Source: CAZLYF01 sp964586835
Lineage (GTDB): Bacteria > Bacillota > Clostridia > Christensenellales > Aristaeellaceae
Length of the DNA stretch: 64,000 bases
Direction of reading: 5' to 3'
Assembly: GCA_964586835.1 (NCBI GenBank)
Contig: CAZPIC010000011.1
Span: forward strand, 1-64,000
In this document: piece by piece, positions 44,061 through 53,091 of the stretch
How positions within the stretch are numbered: position 1 is the first letter of the stretch
Layout: every line of letters begins with the position of its first letter
Program-made: the position numbers and the translations under genes
The notes under the pieces: generated by a model
Told to the model about the DNA's origin: nothing
The model's input: only the letters and a program-made list of their open reading frames with translations
The model's database searches: none

Positions 44061-44192
44061 TCTCCTCCTTTTCCTGATTTTCTATTTCAATGATACTGCG
44101 AGGATCATATATTTGACATTGTCGCACTCTTGCCTTAGCAGCGTGATCTTTCATTGATGCTGCATAGTGTACACTTTTCACTCTATCGTTTA

Positions 44193-45728
44193 TCACGCTG
44201 GGCTCTGTGATGGCTCGCGTTGCCGACTTAGGCGGATGACATTCCAGCTGAGCGCGGGGATGCAGATTTCCAGCCTGCCGTTGTCCATGCTGTCGCTCTT
44301 TGACCAAAAGGGCAGGACATGGTCTGGGTTTTGCTCTGTGTTGGTCGCCTTAACGTCTGCGTGGTGCAGCACGGAATGTTCTACCTGTGAAAGGCTATCA
44401 AAGGAGCGCAGATCGGCTGAGAGGAGGATGGCGTCTTTCATGCTGCGGTTGACTGCAAATACGGACAGGCTGCCGTCCTGTTCCATCGTAGCCATGGCGT
44501 CCAACTCAGGCACGCTGTCATAAGCCGCACAGTCGTACAGCGGAGCGTCGACCAAGGTCTGCAAAGCCACGCCGCGGCCATACGCGCTTGCCTGCATCAG
44601 TGGCCAGAAGATCGTTTGCGCCCATACGCCGCCACCTTTGCGGGTCATGATCGGGGCGATAACATTGACCAGCTGCGCCATACACGCGATCCTGACCCTG
44701 TCAGCATTTCGCAGAAAAGTAATCAGCAAGGAGCCTACAAGCAGGGCATCTTCGAAGTTATAGATATCCTCTAAAAGCGACGGAGCCTGATTCCACTTCT
44801 CCCGCTTCCAGATTTCCTTATCCTGTTCGTTGCTGTGATACCAGACATTCCACTCGTCAAAGGACAGGTTCAGGGTTTTCTTGCTGCGCTTCTTCCCTCC
44901 TATAGCGTCGCAGATGGCCGTTACTGTCCGGATAAAGGCATCCATATCCATCGCCTGGGCAAGAAAGGACGGGGTATCGTTGTTTTGGTTTCCGTAATAG
45001 CGGTGCAGGGAGACATAGTCGACATTCTCATAGCACTCGTCCAGCATACTCAGCTCCCAGTCGCCGAAGGTGGGCATATCCCGGGAGGAGGAACCGCAGG
45101 CAACCAGTTCAATGCTGGGGTCTACCCACTTCATGACCTTGGCCGCCTCATTGGCGATCCGGCCATATTCATACGCCGTCCGCTTGTTGATTTGCCAGGG
45201 GCCGTCCATTTCATTCCCCAGACACCACAGCTTGATCCCAAAGGGTTCCCTGGATCCATTTTTGATGCGCAAGTCACTCCAGTAGCTGCCGCCTGTATGG
45301 TTTGCATATTCCACGATGCTGCGCGCTGCGTCTGTGCCCCGAGTGCCCAGGTTGATGGCGTACATGGGCTCGGCATGCGCCTGCCTGCACCAGTCAATGA
45401 ACTCGTGCAAACCTACCTCGTTGGTCTCTGTGGTAAACCAGGCCAGGTCCAGACGGTGCTTGCGGTCCTTGCGCGGGCCGATGGAATCCTCCCAGTCGAA
45501 ACCGGAAACAAAGTTGCCTCCAGGATAGCGGACTACAGTGATGCCGAGCTTTCTGACGAGCTCCAGGACGTCCTGACGAAACCCATGCGTGTCCGCAGCT
45601 GGATGCCCCGGCTCATAGATGCCGGAGTACACCGCACGGCCCAGGTGCTCTATGAAGGAGCCATAGATGCGCCGATCGATCTCGGCAATCCGAAAGGACT
45701 TGTCTACAGTCAGGGTTGCTTTTTTCAT
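44193..45728 (-). CDS. abfA: alpha-L-arabinofuranosidase, GH51
   Basis: A 511-residue cytoplasmic glycoside hydrolase that removes alpha-L-arabinofuranosyl residues from arabinan, arabinoxylan or arabinogalactan oligosaccharides. The GH51 fold is clear: IYGSFIEHLGRAVYSGIYEP, VVRYPGGNFVSGFDWED, acid/base Glu173 in CLGNEMDGPWQ, and nucleophile Glu292 in LSFDEWNVWY. No signal peptide, so it acts on imported oligosaccharides. The start ATG 45728 follows GGAGGG. It is 83 bases downstream of the LacI-type regulator and likely cotranscribed with it, divergent from the GH127 transport operon. Confidence 0.95.
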   Translation of the reverse strand: MKKATLTVDKSFRIAEIDRRIYGSFIEHLGRAVYSGIYEPGHPAADTHGFRQDVLELVRKLGITVVRYPGGNFVSGFDWEDSIGPRKDRKHRLDLAWFTTETNEVGLHEFIDWCRQAHAEPMYAINLGTRGTDAARSIVEYANHTGGSYWSDLRIKNGSREPFGIKLWCLGNEMDGPWQINKRTAYEYGRIANEAAKVMKWVDPSIELVACGSSSRDMPTFGDWELSMLDECYENVDYVSLHRYYGNQNNDTPSFLAQAMDMDAFIRTVTAICDAIGGKKRSKKTLNLSFDEWNVWYHSNEQDKEIWKREKWNQAPSLLEDIYNFEDALLVGSLLITFLRNADRVRIACMAQLVNVIAPIMTRKGGGVWAQTIFWPLMQASAYGRGVALQTLVDAPLYDCAAYDSVPELDAMATMEQDGSLSVFAVNRSMKDAILLSADLRSFDSLSQVEHSVLHHADVKATNTEQNPDHVLPFWSKSDSMDNGRLEICIPALSWNVIRLSRQREPSQSPA

Positions 45729-45811
45729 GGGGCCCTCCAGCGAATTGGTTTATGAAGTGCTGCAAAAAGAAACACAGACATCCCAGCCTGTAAACGGGTA
45801 TGGAGCGGTGC

Positions 45812-46846
45812 TTATCCCAGCGCCTCCACCGAGCTGCGCTCAATCAGGGTGCAAGGCAGTATTTTAGAGCGGGGCCTGCTTTCAGGCGCTGCGATCAATT
45901 CCAGGATGAGCCGGGCTGCCTGACAGCCTATTTCACGCACCGGAAGCTCCACTGTGGTGAGCTTGGGACGCAAGTAATCAAAGGCTTCACGGTTGTCAAA
46001 GCCAACCAGGGAGATGTCTTCAGGTACGCGCAGTCCGCTGTCCTGCAGCGCATGAAGGCAACCGGCAGCCATAAAATCGTTCATGGCAAATACCGCGGTG
46101 GGACGCTCCGGCAGGAGGAGCATTTTTTTCATGAGCCGGTAGCCGGATTCATATTCCCAGTCGCCGTATGCTAGAAAGCCGTCCTGAATGATCAACCCAG
46201 CCTCCTGCAGCGCGATCTGAAAACCGCTCAGGCGCTTCATGGTGGGAAAGGAGTGCGGATGGCCTGCAATGACCGCGATGCGGCGGTGCCCCTTGCTGAT
46301 CAAGTGTCGAGCAATACTTGCTGCACTTTCCTTGTTGCCATAGGTAACAAAGGAATCTTCTGAAGAACCGAGGGAATAGGCATAGACGACAGGGCGGGCC
46401 ACCGGATCCAGCAACCCGTCCAGGTGGCGGTCGTGAATCGCGACATAAATGATCCCTTCTGCCTGCGCGCCCAGAAGCACGCCAATCCCCTGATTGACCT
46501 GTTCACGGCAGGCGCCGATCATCTCGTACTGGTTGTACAGTTTCTCATACAGATGCATGTTGTGAAGCAGGATGTGGTACCCTGAAGGTTCCAGCGTTTC
46601 GGATATACCACATAGAATATCCGGCACAGGAAAGCAGCGCATGTCTTCTACCAATACACCGACCACCCTGGTCTGCATCCGTAGGGATGCAGGGGCGGGT
46701 TTTCTGGGCCGATAATTCAGATCCAGCATGGCTTTTCGCACCCGCTGGGTAGTGGCTGGAGAAAGCCGCTTAGTTCCGTTGACTACATGCGAGACGGTGG
46801 CTGTGGATACGCCCGCCTTTTCCGCGATCTGCTTCATGGTGGTCAT
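45812..46846 (-). CDS. LacI family transcriptional regulator
   Basis: A 344-residue repressor. The N-terminal helix-turn-helix (TMKQIAEKAGVSTATVSHVV) and hinge (YRPRKPAPASLR) are canonical; the rest is the periplasmic-binding-protein-like sugar sensor (VVGVLVEDMR, GHRRIAVIAGH, VPEDISLVGFDN). It sits between GH51 and the divergent GH127 operon and should sense an arabinose-containing sugar. Palindromes at 46874-46887 and 47019-47029 fit its operators; the first overlaps its own -10, suggesting autoregulation. Confidence 0.94.
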   Translation of the reverse strand: MTTMKQIAEKAGVSTATVSHVVNGTKRLSPATTQRVRKAMLDLNYRPRKPAPASLRMQTRVVGVLVEDMRCFPVPDILCGISETLEPSGYHILLHNMHLYEKLYNQYEMIGACREQVNQGIGVLLGAQAEGIIYVAIHDRHLDGLLDPVARPVVYAYSLGSSEDSFVTYGNKESAASIARHLISKGHRRIAVIAGHPHSFPTMKRLSGFQIALQEAGLIIQDGFLAYGDWEYESGYRLMKKMLLLPERPTAVFAMNDFMAAGCLHALQDSGLRVPEDISLVGFDNREAFDYLRPKLTTVELPVREIGCQAARLILELIAAPESRPRSKILPCTLIERSSVEALG

Positions 46847-46873
46847 GTTGACGCTCCGTCGGAAGTACTATGG

Positions 46874-46907
46874 GGTTAATGTTAACCTCGCTCAAGCCCT
46901 ATGTCAA
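46874..46907 (-). promoter_or_regulatory. promoter of lacI-abfA with overlapping operator
   Basis: On the minus strand TTGACA (46907-46902), 17 bases, TAACAT (46884-46879). The palindrome GGTTAATGTTAACC (46874-46887) covers the -10, so repressor binding would block this promoter. Confidence 0.7.
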
Positions 46908-46978
46908 GAGATCCCTTGGAATTTTCTAGGGCAGATCGAAATTAACTAAATTTAACCGGATGCGAGTGAATTTTCTGC

Positions 46979-47029
46979 TTGACAAGGGTTACAGCGGACG
47001 ATAAAATAGAGCGAGCAGGTTAAATTAAC
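46979..47029 (+). promoter_or_regulatory. promoter and operator of the GH127 transport operon
   Basis: TTGACA (46979-46984), 17 bases, TAAAAT (47002-47007). The palindrome GTTAAATTAAC (47019-47029) lies at the expected transcription start, and further TTAAC half-sites occur at about 46942-46957. The site shares the GTTAA/TTAAC arms of the 46874-46887 operator, about 143 bases away centre to centre, a distance that would allow looping. Confidence 0.65.
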
Positions 47030-47046
47030 TCAAAGGATGCGAAAAA

Positions 47047-48918
47047 TTGTTAACTCCTCTACCGTTTACTAAGGTGCGTATTTTGGACACTGCCTGGCTC
47101 GAGCGCATTGATTTGCTGCGCAGGGTTGTGTTGCCTTATCAATGGGAAATCCTCAACGACAGGGTAGAAGGAGCGGAGAAAAGCCACTGCATCCGCAACT
47201 TTAAGGCTGCTGCCAGGGACGTGGTCGCCGAACATAGTGGCGTGGTCTTCCTGGACTCCGATCTGTACAAGTGGCTGGAAGCGGTGGCATATGTTCTGGC
47301 CATCAGGCAGGATGAGCCATTAAGCACCCTGGCGGATGAAGCAGTGGACCTGATTGCCAGAGCACAGGAAAAAGATGGATACCTGAATACCTACTACAGC
47401 CTGATGAGGCCACAGGAACGATATTCTAACCTGATGGAGGGGCACGAGCTCTACTGTGCCGGACACATGATTGAAGCTGCAGTAGCCTATGCCCAGGCCA
47501 CCGGCAAGGAAAAGCTTCTCTGCTGCGCCATCAAACTTGCAAAACACCTGCATGGGTACTTTATGCCCCGCAGCAGCTATCCTGGCCATCCGGAGATAGA
47601 GCTGGCACTGATCAGGCTGTATGAATACAGCGCTGAGGCATGCTGTCTGGAGCTGGCCAGGCATTTCATTGACGTACGCGGATGCGGTGAAAACCAGCTG
47701 GAACGGGAGCGCAATGACCCCCACCACGCCTGGATCTGGGAGGACATGAAGCGCTTTGACGACGCATATTTCCAGGCGCACAAGCCCGTTAGGGAGCAGG
47801 ACAGTGCAGAAGGACATGCTGTGCGTGCGATGTATCTGTATAGCGCGATGGCGGATGCCGCACGCCATTTGAACGATGAGGCTCTGTTGAGCGCCTGCCA
47901 GGCTTTGGCTGAGAGCGTGCGGACCCGGCGCATGTATGTTACCGGGGGCATCGGTTCCGCCAGCTTTGGAGAGCGTTTTACGACAGACTGGGATCTGCCC
48001 AACGACAGCATGTATTGCGAAACCTGTGCCTCCGTGGGGTTGATGCTTTTCTCCCGTCGCATGACCTTCCTGACGGGCGATGTCTCCTACTATGACCTCT
48101 GGGAGAGGGCCCTCGACAATACCGTGCTGGCCGGTATGGGACAGGACGGCAAGCATTTCTTTTACGTCAATCCCCTAGCTGTGCGGCCTGAGACGATTCG
48201 AAAGAACATGACCTACGCCCATGTCAAGCCGGTGCGACAAGCCTGGTTTGGGGTGGCGTGCTGCCCGCCCAACATCGCCCGAACCCTGTCCTCCCTGTCT
48301 GGAAGCCTGTACGCGCAAAGGCAGGGGGAGCTGTATATCCTTGCGCACATTGCCAGCGCCTATGAGGATGAATGCTGCAGCATCCGCCTGGACCGGCAGG
48401 GGGAGGAAGTTTGCCTGACGCTGCGGAGTCAGGCCGTGGATGTGCATCTGAGGATTCCGGAGGGTTATGCCTTTTCGGCCCAGGGCGGGGATACGCGGGG
48501 AAAAGTACACGTTTTTCGGCATCCCGGCGGGACTGCGCAATATGTGTACAGGCTGAGCCCCCGGATCCGGCTCATTCACGCCCATCCCCGCGTTGCTGCA
48601 AATGCCGGAAAGATCTGCCTGATGCGCGGGCTGGATGTCTACTGCCTGGAAGAAAAGGACAACGGCCCGTGGCTCTCCGGCATACGCCTGAGAAGAGATG
48701 CTCAGTTTCAAGAGTTGCCTGGACAGCAGGCTTCAGGCCTTCCCATCCTGGAGACCAGCGGATTCAGACTGAAGGAAAGCGCCTGGGGACATGAGCTGTA
48801 CACAGAGAATCTGCCTGCGTATGAGCCCTGCAGGCTGACCTTTGTCCCTTACAGGTTTTGGGGCAACAGAGGTGAAGGGGAAATGCTGGTGTGGATAAAC
48901 CAGTATCCTGGCACGTAA
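47047..48918 (+). CDS. beta-L-arabinofuranosidase, GH127
   Basis: A 623-residue cytoplasmic (alpha/alpha)6-barrel enzyme of GH127 (HypBA1 family), which cleaves beta-L-arabinofuranosyl linkages such as those on plant hydroxyproline-rich glycoproteins. EGHELYCAGHMIEAAVA is a family landmark. The zinc and nucleophile residues of HypBA1 are all recognisable: Glu325 and Cys327 in CETCASVG and Cys405-Cys406 in ACCPPNIART. The start is TTG 47047 behind AAAGGAT. It is the first gene of an operon with a binding protein and two permeases, under a LacI-type operator. Confidence 0.93.
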   Translation: MLTPLPFTKVRILDTAWLERIDLLRRVVLPYQWEILNDRVEGAEKSHCIRNFKAAARDVVAEHSGVVFLDSDLYKWLEAVAYVLAIRQDEPLSTLADEAVDLIARAQEKDGYLNTYYSLMRPQERYSNLMEGHELYCAGHMIEAAVAYAQATGKEKLLCCAIKLAKHLHGYFMPRSSYPGHPEIELALIRLYEYSAEACCLELARHFIDVRGCGENQLERERNDPHHAWIWEDMKRFDDAYFQAHKPVREQDSAEGHAVRAMYLYSAMADAARHLNDEALLSACQALAESVRTRRMYVTGGIGSASFGERFTTDWDLPNDSMYCETCASVGLMLFSRRMTFLTGDVSYYDLWERALDNTVLAGMGQDGKHFFYVNPLAVRPETIRKNMTYAHVKPVRQAWFGVACCPPNIARTLSSLSGSLYAQRQGELYILAHIASAYEDECCSIRLDRQGEEVCLTLRSQAVDVHLRIPEGYAFSAQGGDTRGKVHVFRHPGGTAQYVYRLSPRIRLIHAHPRVAANAGKICLMRGLDVYCLEEKDNGPWLSGIRLRRDAQFQELPGQQASGLPILETSGFRLKESAWGHELYTENLPAYEPCRLTFVPYRFWGNRGEGEMLVWINQYPGT

Positions 48919-48948
48919 GTGCTTCATTGATAAAAAGGAGGCGCAAAG

Positions 48949-50280
48949 ATGAGAAAGCTGAAACTGCTGTCTGGCTTGACGGCGCTGGTTCTCCTGATGT
49001 CGCTCGTGGGAGCCATCGCCCTGGCGCAGGAACGCGTGGCCATTACCTACTCCATGTGGGGCGACAACGAAGAGGTCCGCGTACTGCAGGAAACCATTGA
49101 CAAATTCGAGGCTGAACAGGACAAGATCCATGTGGAAATCATCCAGATCGACCGCGCAGATTATGTAGGAGCTCTCAACACACGGGCTGTGGGCAACAAC
49201 CTGCCCGATACCGGCATCATGGCAGAGGATGCGGTGCTTATGTGGGCTGAACAAGGCATGCTAGCCGATGTCAGCGACATGTACGGCACCGACGAAGCCA
49301 AACCTCTGGACAGCCTTGCGTTCACCTATGAAGGTAAGCCCGTAGGCTACTCCGTTGCGAACGAAGTACTGCTTCTGTACTATGACCGCACTGCCTTTGA
49401 AGAGGTAGGCGTTGCTCCGCCTCCCGCCAGTGCAGACACAGCCTGGGACTGGGATACCTTCATCGACGTTGCCAAGCAGATGACCCTGGATGTCAACGGT
49501 AACAATGCAAAGTCGCCGGACTTTGATCCTAACAACATCAAGCGCTACGGTGTCATGTTCTGTCCGGATTTCTGGCAGCTGGAAGTCTGGTCGGTCAGCA
49601 ATGGGGGCGCCTGGTATGATGCAGACGGCAACGTGACCATCGGAGAACCGGAGGCCATGGAAGCGCTGCAGCGCATTGCAGACCTGTACCTTGTGCACCA
49701 TGTGGCACCGCAGTATGGCACGAACACCGCCACCACCCTGGACCAGGACTTTGTGAATAAATCCACCGCCATGTATGTCAACGGCCAGTGGTCTATCGGC
49801 GTATGGCTTGGACCGGCCAAGTTCAGCGACAACCTGGACTATGGCGTGGGCGTGCTGCCCTATATGAAAGAAAAGGCAACCCTGAATACAGGCGGCGTGA
49901 ATGTAGCCTTCGCGACCTCTAAACACCCCGTCGAAGCCATGGACTGGCTGAAATGGTACGCCAAGGAAGAAAATGCCTGGGGCTTGATTGAAAGTGGCAT
50001 TTGGATGCCCGTACTGTCCAGCTACTATACCGAGGAAGCTTTAACCCGCAAATGGGTTGAAAATCCGAACTTCCCGCCCTATGATGAATACAAGACTGCA
50101 GTGGTTGATTACGCTGTCAACCATGCAAAACCTACCTCCTGGTACTGGGTCAACAATACCAACCTCTTTAACGACGCGCTGAGCAGCATCCTCGCTCCTG
50201 TCTGGAGTGGCAACATCACCGCTGCCGATGCGATTACACAGAACCTTGACCAGCTGAAGGCTGCCAACCAGGGATACTGA
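48949..50280 (+). CDS. sugar ABC transporter substrate-binding protein (family 1)
   Basis: A 443-residue exported binding protein. It has a Sec signal peptide ending in IALAQ (cleavage near residue 26) with no lipobox cysteine. The mature start VAITYSMWGDNEEVRVLQET, then LLYYDRTAFEEVGVAPPPA and NGQWSIGVW, are typical of the MalE/UgpB group. The ATG follows AAAAAGGAGG. It follows GH127 after 30 bases and precedes two permeases, so it most likely captures arabinose-containing oligosaccharides. A strong stem-loop follows the gene. Confidence 0.92.
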   Translation: MRKLKLLSGLTALVLLMSLVGAIALAQERVAITYSMWGDNEEVRVLQETIDKFEAEQDKIHVEIIQIDRADYVGALNTRAVGNNLPDTGIMAEDAVLMWAEQGMLADVSDMYGTDEAKPLDSLAFTYEGKPVGYSVANEVLLLYYDRTAFEEVGVAPPPASADTAWDWDTFIDVAKQMTLDVNGNNAKSPDFDPNNIKRYGVMFCPDFWQLEVWSVSNGGAWYDADGNVTIGEPEAMEALQRIADLYLVHHVAPQYGTNTATTLDQDFVNKSTAMYVNGQWSIGVWLGPAKFSDNLDYGVGVLPYMKEKATLNTGGVNVAFATSKHPVEAMDWLKWYAKEENAWGLIESGIWMPVLSSYYTEEALTRKWVENPNFPPYDEYKTAVVDYAVNHAKPTSWYWVNNTNLFNDALSSILAPVWSGNITAADAITQNLDQLKAANQGY

Positions 50281-50337
50281 GGTCTCCTGATCCTTGGCAG
50301 GAAGGGGCCATGCAAAAGGGCTGAGAGACTTAACAAG

Positions 50338-50377
50338 CCGTCCACCCGCCCGCATCCCGGTGCGGGCAGGTGGACGG
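50338..50377 (+). terminator. intercistronic stem-loop after the arabinoside binding protein gene
   Basis: Two 17-base arms (50338-50354 and 50361-50377) pair with a single mismatch around a TCCCGG loop. No T-tract follows. It is 57 bases after the binding protein stop and 18 before the permease ATG. Confidence 0.7.
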
Positions 50378-50395
50378 AATCGGATGTGAGACGGC

Positions 50396-51316
50396 ATGAA
50401 AGGAAAGCATCGCTTAAGGACCCCGATGGCACGCAAGGAGGCGCGGCTTGCTAAGATTTATCTGATACCAGCCTTCCTTGGCTTAACATTCCTGACGTAT
50501 TTACCGTTGCTTTCTGTCTGTGTCCTTTCCCTCTTTAAGTGGACAGCCATCATGCCTAAACCCCTCTTTATCGGCCTGGACAACTATATCCGCCTGTTTA
50601 CCAAAGACATGTTCTTCTGGACCAGCGTACGGGTGACCATCCAGTATGCTGTTCTTGCCGTGGTGATCAGCATCGTGTACTCCCTAAGCATCGCGATGCT
50701 GCTCAATAGGAATATCCCGGCAAGAGGCTTTTTCCGGGCTTTGTTCTACATGCCCTATATCATCCCCGCCATGGCACTGTATATGATTTGGGGATTGCTG
50801 TACAACAAGGATTTCGGCATTTTTAACGCCCTGCTGGTATCCGTCAATTACCCACGCGTGGGGTTTTTGGTGGATTCCAGATACATTATCCCGTCCCTGG
50901 CGTTGATTGCCGTGTGGGCCAGCGGAAACCTGATTGTGATCTTCCAGGCGGGCCTCGGCAGCGTTCCGAGGGTCTTTTATGAAGCGGCACAAATGGACGG
51001 CGCCAGCTCTTTTAAACGTTTTATTCACATCACCCTGCCGTTTATGTCCCCAATCATCTTCTACAACCTGATTATGAGCCTGATCGCCAACATGCAGGTG
51101 GTTGTTCCGTCCCTGATTTACGCCGGCAGTAACCGAACCACCTATCCAGAATATACCTTCATGTCTTTTCTGATGTATCGTACAGGGTTTATTAACAACG
51201 ACCTCAGCTATGCAAGCGCTATATCCTTTGTCTTTTTTGTTCTTATTGGGCTTTTCACCTTATTATTGTTTGCAAGCTCAAAAACCTGGCTGTTCTATGA
51301 AGGGGGGGATAAGTGA
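50396..51316 (+). CDS. sugar ABC transporter permease, MalF/UgpA type
   Basis: A 306-residue six-helix permease. AKIYLIPAFLGLTFLTYLP is the typical first helix and the coupling loop is EAAQMDGASSFKRFIHITLP. The start could be ATG 50396 or ATG 50426 (behind AAGGA, giving MARKEARLAKIY); the second fits the family length better. Its stop overlaps the start of the next permease. No ATPase gene follows, so a shared ATPase is needed. Confidence 0.93.
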   Translation: MKGKHRLRTPMARKEARLAKIYLIPAFLGLTFLTYLPLLSVCVLSLFKWTAIMPKPLFIGLDNYIRLFTKDMFFWTSVRVTIQYAVLAVVISIVYSLSIAMLLNRNIPARGFFRALFYMPYIIPAMALYMIWGLLYNKDFGIFNALLVSVNYPRVGFLVDSRYIIPSLALIAVWASGNLIVIFQAGLGSVPRVFYEAAQMDGASSFKRFIHITLPFMSPIIFYNLIMSLIANMQVVVPSLIYAGSNRTTYPEYTFMSFLMYRTGFINNDLSYASAISFVFFVLIGLFTLLLFASSKTWLFYEGGDK

Positions 51317-52161
51317 TGAGCACAAAAAGCATGAAACGCAGTGATCGCGCGGTAAACGGCGTCGCGCTCGCTGCCATCATTCTGCTGGCTCTCGTCGTGA
51401 TGTTCCCTCTGTGGTGGATGGTCCGCTCTTCCTTGATGACCAACCCTGAAATAAGCTCGCTGACCTTCTTTCCAAGTCGCTGGATTTTTCACAACTACCG
51501 GGACGCGCTGAAGGTGTTCCACTATTTCAAGTACCTGGGGAACACCCTGGCCATTCTCATTCCCTGTATGGGTTTTGGCACCGTTACCGCCGTGCTGTGC
51601 GGCTATTCGTTTGCCCGGCTGTATTTTAAAGGGCGCTCCTTTGTATTTGGGCTCTGCATTGCTTCCTTGCTGCTGCCGCCCATCGTCACCCTGATCCCGC
51701 TCTATGTGGCGTGGATCCGGTTTTTGGGGCTGGGAGGAACCTACTGGCCGCTGATCCTCCCCTATCTTACAGGAGGGGGCGCGTTTAACATCTTCCTGAT
51801 CCGTCAGTTTATCATGACGATCCCCAAAGAGCTTGATGAAGCAGCCAAGATCGACGGTGCGGGCAGCCTGCGCATCCTGGTTCAGATCCTGGTGCCTGCC
51901 ATCATCCCCGCGATTATTGTGGTAGCCTTGTTTATCTTTATCACCATCTGGAATGACGTTCTTTTGCAGACAGTGTACATTTCCAACGCCGAGCAGTATA
52001 CCATAGCTTTGGGGCTTCGCCGTTTCTCCGGTTCGTATGGAACCGATTGGAAACTGGCAATGGCCTCTACTGTCCTTTCCATCCTGCCCGGTATCTTCGT
52101 CTATTTGATTGGCCAACGTTATTTTGTCGAAGGCATTGTCATGACGGGGCTGAAGAACTGA
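51316..52161 (+). CDS. sugar ABC transporter permease, MalG/UgpE type
   Basis: A 281-residue six-helix permease. MFPLWWMVRSSLMTNPEIS and the coupling loop EAAKIDGAGSLRILVQILVP are standard for MalG-type subunits, and the C-terminal VEGIVMTGLKN is the family ending. ATG 51316 lies eight bases behind AGGGGGG; a GTG directly before it (51313) is an alternative. Last gene of the GH127 operon; I see no terminator hairpin right after it. Confidence 0.93.
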   Translation: MSTKSMKRSDRAVNGVALAAIILLALVVMFPLWWMVRSSLMTNPEISSLTFFPSRWIFHNYRDALKVFHYFKYLGNTLAILIPCMGFGTVTAVLCGYSFARLYFKGRSFVFGLCIASLLLPPIVTLIPLYVAWIRFLGLGGTYWPLILPYLTGGGAFNIFLIRQFIMTIPKELDEAAKIDGAGSLRILVQILVPAIIPAIIVVALFIFITIWNDVLLQTVYISNAEQYTIALGLRRFSGSYGTDWKLAMASTVLSILPGIFVYLIGQRYFVEGIVMTGLKN

Positions 52162-52860
52162 TCAATCAAAGCCTCCCCCGATCTCATGCAAACCTGAGGG
52201 CAGAACCCCCGCGTAAGGACTGTCTTGCACGAGCCGGATGGGAGAGCGCAGTTCCTGCCGTCTGTTGTGTCTTTCATGGCGTCTGCTGTGGGGCAGGAGC
52301 GGCTGAAGGGAACAGCATCGGGGGCTTGAGAGCGGCTTGTTTGCCGAAGGGCATCATGGTGTAAAAGGCGGAGACCATAATCCAAAGGTTCAGGGGGAAG
52401 GGTGCGGTAATGTACGGCTGGGGAAGAGGGCCTGCTTGTTTTTAAGGGCAACGCCAGAGAATCGGCCCGCTGTGCGTGAAGATCCGACTGTGCCATCACG
52501 CAGGAGGAGCCGCAGTCCTGAGGGAACCCTTTGCCGATGATAGCTGCACGGAACAAAACGAGCTCATTCATACGAGAGGAACCTAAGGAATGCCTGTCTT
52601 GAGACCTGATAGCAGGACGACAGACATAAGGAGCGGGGAGGCCTGGAAAAGCGGTAAGCCTCCAGAAAAAGCATAGGTGCCAAAAACGCGGAGATATGCA
52701 CGCGGACACCCGCGTGATCCCGCGAGAGTGTGGACCTTCTTCAGTATCCGAAGCAGCTTTATCCGTTTTGAGAGGGTTCATTTTCGGCATCATAGGAATG
52801 CAGAACCAAAGGATCAAAGACAAGTGGCGGTGCAAGCTCAAGCGGGTGTTCCTGGCAGGC
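52162..52860. other. intergenic region, no gene seen
   Basis: About 700 bases after the arabinoside permease. Reading frames are short and show no family resemblance; the longest minus-strand frame is Ser/Arg/Cys-rich without a start signal. No convincing terminator. Confidence 0.4.
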
Positions 52861-53091
52861 TCAGTCCTTTTTCTTTGAGATGCTGTCAAGCCATAGCCAG
52901 TACAGGAGTGTTTCCTTGGTAGGCTTTTTCGAAAACGCTAAGACCACGACCGGGGGCAAAACAGCAAGAACGAATATGGAAAGATCCTGCTTGAGGATCG
53001 ACGCAATGATAAGAACTAAGGTCAATGCAGCATAGATCAGAAAAAGGGTCTTCAGAAGGATGTTGAAAATATCCGGCCCTTTCTTTTTCAT
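52861..53091 (-). CDS. small two-helix membrane protein, unknown function
   Basis: A 76-residue protein starting MKKKGPDIFNILLKTLF, with two hydrophobic helices (~10-28 and ~34-50) joined by a short ILKQDLS loop, and a C-terminal tail ending DSISKKKD. I choose ATG 53091, about nine bases behind AGAGG; the open frame continues upstream to 53427 but is Pro/Arg-rich and not protein-like. I do not recognise the family. The membrane-like composition and clear change in character at the ATG support a real gene. It is isolated, with long non-coding stretches on both sides. Confidence 0.6.
   Translation of the reverse strand: MKKKGPDIFNILLKTLFLIYAALTLVLIIASILKQDLSIFVLAVLPPVVVLAFSKKPTKETLLYWLWLDSISKKKD

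Noticed and set aside
44047..44307. An 86-codon minus-strand frame between abfA and the arginase remnant
   Set aside because: It overlaps the end of abfA in another frame and its last codons are the Shine-Dalgarno sequence of the remnant.
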